Assembly (NCBI GenBank): GCA_051004815.1
Contig: JBPCJY010000016.1
Coordinates: 1 to 64,000, forward strand
Source of the DNA: JBBQXY01 sp051004815
GTDB taxonomy: Bacteria; Chloroflexota; Ktedonobacteria; Ktedonobacterales; Ktedonobacteraceae
DNA: 64,000 bases
Direction: 5' to 3'
This document shows, one piece after another, positions 27,034 to 33,581 of the stretch. A program made the translations under genes and the position numbers. The notes below the pieces were generated by a model. It was not told the DNA's origin and did no database searches. It saw only the letters and a program-made list of their open reading frames with translations. Each line of letters begins with the position of its first letter. Position 1 is the first letter of the stretch.

Positions 27034-29478
27034 CTACTGCGCGCTCAGGGTCGCCAGGTGGCTCTGGGCCGCGCTCTCCATTCCTGGCTGGCGTGCAGCT
27101 TGTGCGTACACAAGCATCGAGGTATACACCGCCCGGGCCTTCTCCCACTCTGCATTCAGTTCATACGCCCGGCCCAGGTGGGTGTAGAGATGCTCGATCT
27201 CCGACGCAGGGAGCATGGCTCCCAGTTCAAGCCCATGCGAATGCTCGGTCAGCAGATGCCGTGCTTGCTCGTAGAAGGAGATAGCCCCGCTCACGGCCAC
27301 CACCCGCAGTGCCTCGTCGCCTGCCGCGAGACTCCAGTGGAAGGCTGGTTCCGCAAGTCCAGCAGCCAGGGCATGGTAGGCCAGTTCCGCTGGAGGCACC
27401 GCTGCTTGCAAGGCTTCCAATGCACGGCGGTGATAGACGGACCGCCGAGCCTCGCCCGCCTCAGCATAGACCACCGCACGGATCTTTGGATGCGCGAATG
27501 CGTAGTGCCCATCAGCCATTGGCCCTCCCCGGCGCTCCGACTCAAGGAGCAGACCACTGTGCAGCACCTTGTCCAGGGCAGGGAGTCCGTCCTGTTCTGT
27601 GAGATCGGCTACCTGACACAGCAACGCAAAGGTGATTCTCTGATCGAGGACGGCTCCTGCTACCAGCAGTGCCAGGGCATGCGGCGTGAGTCGCTCCAGC
27701 CGAGCCACGATGACTTCGCGCACGCTGGGCGGGAAGAATCCACGGACCACCATCTCATGCTCCATAGCGACCGTAAAGTCAATCGTCCATCCACCATCCG
27801 CATTTGGGCGTGCGGCGAGTGCTCCACGCTCGAACAAGACCTTGAGCGTTTCTATCACATAGAACGGTTGCCCCTCCGTTTCAGCAAAGAGCCACCGACC
27901 AAAGCGTTCCAGGTCCACCGTTCGCCTCTCGCCTCTTGTCCTCCCGAGCGTCTGAAGCAGGCGCAGGATATCTTCGCTAGCGAGAGGGCCGAGCTGCAAG
28001 CGCGTCAGATGCATGCCCCGTTCCATACCTGTGCGCCACTCGGCAAGCGTGGGCCTCATCTCTCCCTCCCCCACGCGCATTGCCAGCAGCAGGAGGGCAG
28101 GTGTCTCGCTCTCCGCGAAGCGTCGTGCGAGGTAATGCAATATATCGAGCGAAGCGGCATCCGCCCACTGCACATCATCGATGAACAAGACCAGCGGGGT
28201 CCGTGCCGCCAGGGCCTGTCCCAGGCGAGAGACCGCTTCGAACAGCCGGGTGCGTGTTCCTGACTTGTCACCTGAAGGTGCAGGCAGGTCCGGGTAGCGG
28301 TCGCACAATTCGGGGAGCAGGCGTGCGAGCTCCGCCAACCACAGGTCTGAAAGCAGGTCGTCCGGGGCATTCTCCCGCTCGATGCGTGGGCGCAGGGCCT
28401 CGATCACGGGCCGATAGGGCAACTGGCCACCGGTTTCAAAAGCCTGTGCCTGCAACACGTCTGCTCCCTCTACCTCTGCCCAGGCCAGGAATTCGGTCGC
28501 TAGCCGCGTCTTGCCAATGCCGAGCTCCCCTTCCAGCAACACGACCTGCGTCTGACCTCGCTGTGCGCTATGGTAGACCCTGATCAACGTGCTCAATTCC
28601 GCCGTCCGTCCCAGGAGCGGGCCGTCGAGGAGCATTGCCAGGGAAAGTGAGGCCTGTGGTATAGACGCCTGCTTGTGTGGAGGAGGTGCCACCGCCCGCA
28701 TGCGGCTAGCCAGTGCCGCGGTTGCCGGGGTCGGTTCGGTCTGCATGCCTGCGGCTAGCCTCGCCCGGCACATGTCGTAGGCATGCAGTGCAGCGGCCCG
28801 GTCCCCGGCAGCGAAGTACAGGCGCATCAGGCGCTGGTAGGCGTCCTCATGCAACGGAGCGAGGACGAGCCAGCGGCTGACCGTTGCCATGGCAGGTTCT
28901 AGCTCGCCCGCTTCAAATTGGAGGTGGGAGAGCCGGTCGAAGATCTCGTTGGTGTGCAGGTGCCAGTATTCACGTTGGAAACGTACCCAGTCGTCGAAGG
29001 CGGGGGCATCGCGCAGCGAGAAGCCCTCCAGGAACTCACCACGCGGGAGGCTGGCCGCGCGTTGGAGCCGGGCGAGTAGGCTGTGACGTTCGCTTTCGGA
29101 CATGGTCAGAGCCGTAGGGGTCGACTCGTGTGAGAGCCGCCAGGCTTCGTGGAGGATATGGAGGTCGAGGTCGAGAGCGGAGGTGAGATTCAGGCCGAGG
29201 GTATCGCGCTTGATGAGAAGGTGAGGTATCGCACCCTCCTCAGTAGTCTCACCCAGCAGATGGCGCAGATGGAGCAAGCTAATACGCAGGGCTGCCCGGC
29301 CATGCATCGCATCACCTTCTGGCCAAAACTGTTCGGAGAGGGTCTTGCGCAAATGGAGGCGACCTTCCACCGCCAGATAGATAAGCAACGCGAGTTCCTT
29401 GCGCGTGGAGAACAGCAGCACTTGATCGGCATGGCGCACTTCCGGCGGACCCAGTAATGTGAAGGATAATTCGCCCAT
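27034..29478 (-). CDS. SARP-family regulator (winged helix, BTAD, AAA ATPase)
   Basis: 814 residues. The N-terminus (MGELSFTLLGPPEVRHADQV..RKELALLIYLAVEGRLHLRK) is an OmpR-like winged helix as in SARP regulators, followed by a BTAD helical domain to about 250 (LHTNEIFDRLSHLQFEAGEL). An AAA/NB-ARC-like ATPase follows: GRTAELSTLIRVYHSA, Walker A ELGIGKTRLA and Walker B LVLFIDDVQWADAASLD. The tail has a few TPR-like helices but is shorter than the ~1000-residue relatives, so the sensory part may be reduced. SARPs activate transcription at phased direct repeats; such a repeat overlaps this gene's start and recurs near several stress genes. RBS AAGGAAC precedes the ATG. Confidence 0.88.
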   Translation of the reverse strand: MGELSFTLLGPPEVRHADQVLLFSTRKELALLIYLAVEGRLHLRKTLSEQFWPEGDAMHGRAALRISLLHLRHLLGETTEEGAIPHLLIKRDTLGLNLTSALDLDLHILHEAWRLSHESTPTALTMSESERHSLLARLQRAASLPRGEFLEGFSLRDAPAFDDWVRFQREYWHLHTNEIFDRLSHLQFEAGELEPAMATVSRWLVLAPLHEDAYQRLMRLYFAAGDRAAALHAYDMCRARLAAGMQTEPTPATAALASRMRAVAPPPHKQASIPQASLSLAMLLDGPLLGRTAELSTLIRVYHSAQRGQTQVVLLEGELGIGKTRLATEFLAWAEVEGADVLQAQAFETGGQLPYRPVIEALRPRIERENAPDDLLSDLWLAELARLLPELCDRYPDLPAPSGDKSGTRTRLFEAVSRLGQALAARTPLVLFIDDVQWADAASLDILHYLARRFAESETPALLLLAMRVGEGEMRPTLAEWRTGMERGMHLTRLQLGPLASEDILRLLQTLGRTRGERRTVDLERFGRWLFAETEGQPFYVIETLKVLFERGALAARPNADGGWTIDFTVAMEHEMVVRGFFPPSVREVIVARLERLTPHALALLVAGAVLDQRITFALLCQVADLTEQDGLPALDKVLHSGLLLESERRGGPMADGHYAFAHPKIRAVVYAEAGEARRSVYHRRALEALQAAVPPAELAYHALAAGLAEPAFHWSLAAGDEALRVVAVSGAISFYEQARHLLTEHSHGLELGAMLPASEIEHLYTHLGRAYELNAEWEKARAVYTSMLVYAQAARQPGMESAAQSHLATLSAQ

Positions 29479-29498
29479 TTAACGTTCCTTATAACGCT
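29478..29498. promoter_or_regulatory. Phased direct repeat over the SARP start (candidate autoregulatory box)
   Basis: TTTAACGTT (29478) and TATAACGCT (29490) are 12 bp apart. They cover the SARP ribosome site and touch its start codon. The Dps gene begins 170 bp away on the other strand, so one site may serve both directions. Confidence 0.6.
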
Positions 29499-29668
29499 CT
29501 GCTGCTACTATACAATCAGAAATGATAGAGGGAAGAGAACTGACTCACTTTAAAAAACAAAATACCTATTGTAAGGAATAGAAAGATGTCAGAGCGTTTC
29601 ACGTCGATCATCAAATATACCCTCTCTATTATCACACAATGCGCTACGTGAGTGAAAGGAAATCTGCC

Positions 29669-30151
29669 ATGTCCAGGAAAAACGATGCCCTGCCCGAAGA
29701 GCAGCAGGCCAAACGGATTGAGATGTTGAACCGCCGCTTAGCCGACGCCATCGATCTACAGTTGCAAAGCAGGCAAGCCTACTGGAATGTCAAAGGGCCC
29801 ACCTTCATGGCCCATCGCGAGTTGTTCGACAAGGTTGCCAAGGAAGTGGGGGAGTATGCGAACCTGATCGCCGAGCGGATCGTGCAGCTTGGTGGCACAG
29901 CTGAGGGATCGGCACATGCGGTCGCCGGGCGGTCTGCGCTCGACGGGTATTCGCTTGCGACTCCCGTTGGCAACGGCCCCAGTGATGCGCTGGCGACGAC
30001 GCTCACCGACTTCGGCAGGCACGCACGCTACGCCAGCGAGCAGGCGACGCTCCTGCAGGACGCCGATACAGCTGCCATCTTTACCGAGATCGGGCGTGGC
30101 ATCGACAAATGGCTCTGGTTCGTCGAGACGAGCCAGCAAGCAGACAATTGA
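29669..30151 (+). CDS. dps: Dps-family DNA-protecting ferritin-like protein
   Basis: 160 residues from ATG 29669, chosen because GAAAGGAAA precedes it. The ferritin-like four-helix pattern is clear: QLQSRQAYWNVKGPTFMAHRELFDKVAKEV holds the inter-subunit ferroxidase residues (His/Asp/Glu around NVKG..HxLFDxVAxE), followed by YANLIAERIVQLGGTAEGSA. Dps dodecamers oxidise Fe(II) with peroxide and coat DNA during stress. The gene is divergent from the SARP regulator and followed at 24 bp by a truncated sigma factor. Confidence 0.92.
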   Translation: MSRKNDALPEEQQAKRIEMLNRRLADAIDLQLQSRQAYWNVKGPTFMAHRELFDKVAKEVGEYANLIAERIVQLGGTAEGSAHAVAGRSALDGYSLATPVGNGPSDALATTLTDFGRHARYASEQATLLQDADTAAIFTEIGRGIDKWLWFVETSQQADN

Positions 30152-30174
30152 GCCTGGGAAAAGAGGGGGACGGT

Positions 30175-30756
30175 ATGCAAACGCATCTCGCGCCACACAA
30201 GCACCACTCGCACCTGACCGATGACGTCCTGGTTCAACAAGCGCACCACGGCGATCAAGGCGCGTTCGAAATGTTGGTCGACCGCTACAGCACCTTCCTC
30301 TTGCGGCTGATCTGCCACCTGGTGCGCGACGAGCATCTCGCGCACGATATCTTGCAACATGTCTTCCTCCAATTGTACCGCTCGTTACCCACACTGGTAC
30401 CGGAGGGGACGCTCAAAGGGTGGTTATGCCAGGTCGCACGTCACCGCTGTATCGATGAACTGCGCCGTGAGCAGCCACTCTTCTCCAGTTGTGAAAGCTA
30501 CAAGGAGGCTTACTATGAATCTACTCGTGTTGTTTGTGGTTGGTGTCGTCGTGCTGGTACTGGTTATCCTCGCCCTCTCCGCTATTCGCGTGGTGCAGCA
30601 GTACGAGCGTGGCGTGATCTTCGTCTTGGGACGTTTGACTGGGGCGAAGGGTCCGGGCCTCTTCCTGGTGCCCCCGCTCATTTCCCGCATGGTCAAAGTC
30701 GACCTGCGTATTGTCACGCTCACGGTGCCCCCGCAAGAGGTAATCACGCGCGATAA
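30175..30756 (+). pseudogene. ECF-type RNA polymerase sigma factor, truncated before region 4
   Basis: Residues 1-~105 are a good sigma region 2: DVLVQQAHHGDQGAFEMLVD, FLLRLICHLVRDEHLAHDIL, QHVFLQLYRSLPTL and TLKGWLCQVARHRCIDELRR (the -10 binding and core-binding helices). After about 30490 the frame becomes Arg/Gly/Pro-rich and simply overlaps the slipin gene in another frame; no region 4 (the -35 binding helix-turn-helix) is found. So this is most likely the 5' half of a sigma gene whose 3' half was lost when the slipin gene was joined to it. A region-2-only protein might still bind core polymerase. AAGAGGGGG precedes ATG 30175. Confidence 0.75.
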
Positions 30757-31342
30757 CGTCACGATCAAGGTGACGGCGGTGCTCTACTTCTACGTCACCG
30801 ACCCGACTGCAGCGGTGGTCAATGTGGTGAATTTCAACCAGGCGACCACGCAGATTGGTCAGACGACACTGCGCAACGTGTTGGGTCAGTCGGAACTGGA
30901 TGAACTGCTGGCCGAGCGCAAGAAGATCAACGGCGATCTCCAGATGATCATTGACGAGCAGACGGAGCGCTGGGGGGTGAAAGTGACGGCGGTCGAGATC
31001 AAGGACGTAGAGCTGCCGGTGTCCATGCAGCGTGCCATGGCCAAACAGGCAGAGGCCGAGCGGGAGAAGCGTGCCAAAGTGATCCATGCCCAGGGGGAAC
31101 TGCTGGCTTCGACCCAGTTGGCGCAGGCCGCCGCAGTGATCGGCTCGCAGCCCGCTGCCCTGCAACTGCGCTACCTGCAAACGCTGACCGAGATCGCGGT
31201 GGAGAAGAATTCGACCATCATCTTCCCGCTGCCCCTCGACTTGTTGGCTCCATTGATCCAGCTCATGCAGCACGAGATCAGCGTACCCATCCATGAGCCA
31301 CTGAACAGCTCTCGTGTCAATGAACCGTCCAGGCCTCGGTAA
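30515..31342 (+). CDS. Slipin (SPFH/band 7 membrane protein)
   Basis: 275 residues. An N-terminal membrane anchor (MNLLVLFVVGVVVLVLVILA) is followed by the SPFH domain: VVQQYERGVIFVLGRLTGAK, PGLFLVPPLISRMVKVDLRI, VTLTVPPQEVITRDNVTIKV. Then comes the coiled-coil part with MQRAMAKQAEAEREKRAKVI, the classic stomatin/slipin motif. Such proteins form oligomeric scaffolds in membranes and are often paired with an NfeD protease, but no nfeD is nearby. AAGGAGG lies 7-13 bases before ATG 30515. The gene overlaps the remains of the sigma factor reading frame. Confidence 0.93.
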   Translation: MNLLVLFVVGVVVLVLVILALSAIRVVQQYERGVIFVLGRLTGAKGPGLFLVPPLISRMVKVDLRIVTLTVPPQEVITRDNVTIKVTAVLYFYVTDPTAAVVNVVNFNQATTQIGQTTLRNVLGQSELDELLAERKKINGDLQMIIDEQTERWGVKVTAVEIKDVELPVSMQRAMAKQAEAEREKRAKVIHAQGELLASTQLAQAAAVIGSQPAALQLRYLQTLTEIAVEKNSTIIFPLPLDLLAPLIQLMQHEISVPIHEPLNSSRVNEPSRPR

Positions 31343-31410
31343 TCCTCCAATTTTGTGAACGAGCACTCTATGTAGCCAGCAAGCAGGCAGTTGAACAGGG
31401 AGGGACTGCA

Positions 31411-31430
31411 TTTAACGCTTTTTATAACGC
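31411..31430. promoter_or_regulatory. Phased direct repeat upstream of the GlsB/YeaQ-type gene (candidate SARP box)
   Basis: TTTAACGCT (31411) and TATAACGC (31423) are 12 bp apart, 114 bp before the next gene's start. Confidence 0.6.
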
Positions 31431-31543
31431 ACCCTGGATACACTTAAAGCAGAATATAGCTTTCCTCCTCAGGCCAAGCAAGGCCAACGGAGCGATAGAA
31501 AGCGTGGAGAACGATACGTCGGTATCAAGGAAAGGATTCGATC

Positions 31544-31867
31544 ATGACACTTGCAACATTTGTGCTTGCTACTATTCATCTTAGTCTGACCAATGTGCTC
31601 TTGTGGTTGCTTGTCGGGTTGGTTGCTGGCTTTCTCGCGAGCCGGGTAATGCGTGGGGGCGGTTATGGGCTGATCGGCGATATCGTCGTTGGCCTGATCG
31701 GGGCCTTCATCGGAGGGTGGTTGGCCGGATTCCTGGGGCTAGGAGGCTCCTCTAGCTTAATCATGAGTATTGTGATTGCCTTTATCGGCGCCTGTATTCT
31801 CCTCGCCATCTTACACGCTGTCAGTGGCGGAGGAGGATCCAGATCAAGAGGATGGGGAAGGAGATAA
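31544..31867 (+). CDS. GlsB/YeaQ/YmgE-family stress membrane protein
   Basis: 107 residues, three transmembrane segments. The family signature is LLVGLVAGFLASRVMRGGGY followed by GLIGDIVVGLIGAFIGGWLAG; the end is a basic, Gly/Ser/Arg-rich tail. Members are called transglycosylase-associated proteins and are induced by stress, with no proven biochemical activity. A good site, AAGGAAAGGA, precedes the ATG. An upstream SARP-like box links it to the neighbouring stress genes. Confidence 0.88.
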   Translation: MTLATFVLATIHLSLTNVLLWLLVGLVAGFLASRVMRGGGYGLIGDIVVGLIGAFIGGWLAGFLGLGGSSSLIMSIVIAFIGACILLAILHAVSGGGGSRSRGWGRR

Positions 31868-32051
31868 AGAGGAATGGATGTGCAGGCGAAGTGGCTCGAG
31901 TGCATACTACTCCGACAGTTTCGATCATGTATATACTATATGCGGTAAGACTGGATTACTGCAAAAATCGCTCTAAACGAACACAATTTCGCTTTAATTT
32001 CTCGGAGGTGAAATCTGCCACAAGAACATTTCCGTAAAGGAGAAGAGGTCC

Positions 32052-32843
32052 ATGTTACGTCAATTGAATGCGCCTTTCAGGTGGGGTATGCTGATTGTTG
32101 TCCTTGCAGGAGTATGGACGATTGTTCATATCATCTTGAATGTGGCTGGTGTCACTGCGAATGACTATTGGGATGTGGCTTTGCTCATCCTGTTTCTCCT
32201 CGCACTGATTTTGGCTTTCGTTCAATACGCCCAAGAGCGGTCAGCTTTAGTGGCGGTTCCTTCGACTGAAAGGTTCCCTGAACCAGCGATCTCGAAGTTT
32301 TTCCTTGGTTCAGAGGGCTCTTCTGAGCTCTGGTTTGTCGTCTGCATGTACGTTGGCACGCAATGGCTGCTTGCCGGCTGGGAAAAGATTACCTCTCCTG
32401 CCTGGGGAACAAGCGGAAAAGCACTGTCAGGTTTTGCCGCTGGTGCGTTAGCAAAAAGTTCTGGCGCGAATCCAGCGGTCCAAGGATGGTATGCATGGTT
32501 TTTACAGCATTTTGTGCTTCCTAACGCGGGATTATTCTCGTTTATGGTGAGCTGGGGAGAATTGGCGGTGGGATTAGGTCTCCTCTTAGGAATACTGACG
32601 GGGCTCGCGGCGGGTTTTGGGGTATTGATGAACCTGAATTACCTCCTCGCTGGCACAGTCAGTGTGAATCCTATTCTGGGGATGCTTGGCTTATTCCTGT
32701 GCTTCTCGTGGAGAGTCTGCGGATGGATCGGTTTGGATCGTTGGCTACTGCCTGCGTTAGGGTTGCCTTGGAAACCGGGAACCTGGTTCCGTGCTCAACC
32801 AACGATGGTTCAACCAACGACGGCACCTGTTCCGCGGTCATAA
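32052..32843 (+). CDS. DoxX-like integral membrane protein
   Basis: 263 residues with about seven hydrophobic segments. MLIVVLAGVWTIVHIILNVA and VALLILFLLALILAFVQY form an N-terminal pair. The following part resembles DoxX/TQO large-subunit proteins: TQWLLAGWEKITSPAW, WYAWFLQHFVLPNAGLFSFM, SWGELAVGLGLLLGILTGLA and GVLMNLNYLLAGTVSVNP. Relatives are quinone-reacting or redox membrane subunits. AAAGGAGAAGAGG precedes the ATG. A strong hairpin terminator follows at 32877. The substrate is not predictable. Confidence 0.8.
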   Translation: MLRQLNAPFRWGMLIVVLAGVWTIVHIILNVAGVTANDYWDVALLILFLLALILAFVQYAQERSALVAVPSTERFPEPAISKFFLGSEGSSELWFVVCMYVGTQWLLAGWEKITSPAWGTSGKALSGFAAGALAKSSGANPAVQGWYAWFLQHFVLPNAGLFSFMVSWGELAVGLGLLLGILTGLAAGFGVLMNLNYLLAGTVSVNPILGMLGLFLCFSWRVCGWIGLDRWLLPALGLPWKPGTWFRAQPTMVQPTTAPVPRS

Positions 32844-32876
32844 ACTCTCACGTCGTCTTTTTGCTCAGGGAACGAG

Positions 32877-32909
32877 TTGTCTCTTGCTGCCTTGAGCAGC
32901 AAGAGACAA
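32877..32909 (+). terminator. Hairpin terminator after the DoxX-like gene
   Basis: A perfect 14-bp stem (TTGTCTCTTGCTGC and complement) with a 5-nt loop, followed by TTTCATTT, 33 bp after the stop. Confidence 0.7.
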
Positions 32910-33036
32910 TTTCATTTGGCGAAAGACCTTTTTGGCCGCCCTCTTTATCGTGTCGGCATCTGCACCAGGCTGAAACCGTCCCTCCTTGCTGATCTCCTGC
33001 CTGGCAGAAGCGAAAAGGTCAGACACAGAAAGTTCA

Positions 33037-33067
33037 TTTAACGCCTGCGTAACGCTTTGTTTAACGC
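33037..33067. promoter_or_regulatory. Triple phased repeat (candidate SARP box)
   Basis: TAACGC occurs at 33039, 33050 and 33062 (spacings 11 and 12 bp), the first and last within TTTAACGC. It is the longest of the boxes in the window and lies before the alcohol-dehydrogenase fragment and, further on, the acyl-CoA synthetase/GNAT gene, its likely target. Confidence 0.6.
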
Positions 33068-33095
33068 TTCATGAATATCCTAAAGAATAGAGGGC

Positions 33096-33557
33096 ATGGT
33101 AAAGAACTACTACCAGGTTCCGATCTTCGAGACGGTGCTCAGCGGGATTAAGATCGTCGGCTCGATTGTTGGCACACCCTTTGATCTGGCGGAAGTAGAC
33201 CAACTGCACGCCGCCGGTAGGACGAAAGTGATGTATGAGACGCGGCACCTCGAGCAGGTCAATGCGGCTATGGAGGAAGTTAAGCAGGCTCGCATCTCGG
33301 CACGGCTGGTCTTCGATATAACCTGGACGAACAGTCGTCTGCGCTGGTCTTACAACCGACGGGTTACACCTGCTATGGCAGGCGTAGCCTCAGAGGACTG
33401 CCATCGTATGCAGAAGTACCACGCGCAACAGCCGAGTATACTGATGCCAGAGATCACCTTGCCCAAACCCGCTCGGCGGTGCGAAAGGGCGTCAGTAAAA
33501 CATCCGCGCATGCATCCGGAAGCCAGAGAAAGCTTGCCTGGTAGTACATCGGGTTAG
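33096..33557 (+). pseudogene. Remnant of a zinc-dependent alcohol dehydrogenase C-terminus
   Basis: Residues ~8-75 (VPIFETVLSGIKIVGSIVGT, then FDLAEVDQLHAAGRTKVMYE, LEQVNAAMEEVKQARISAR and LVFDI) match the last fifth of class III/AdhP-type zinc alcohol dehydrogenases. The catalytic and cofactor domains are missing, and downstream of about 33320 the frame has no recognisable content. The start codon is not preceded by a good ribosome site. The fragment probably remains from a deletion that brought the SARP-like box close to the acyl-CoA synthetase gene. Confidence 0.75.
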
Positions 33558-33581
33558 TTACATGAAAGGACCTGGAGAGTT

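Noticed and set aside
26929..28263. 444-residue plus-strand frame opposite the SARP regulator
   Set aside because: It has no family motif, an unlikely composition and lies fully antisense to a well-supported protein.
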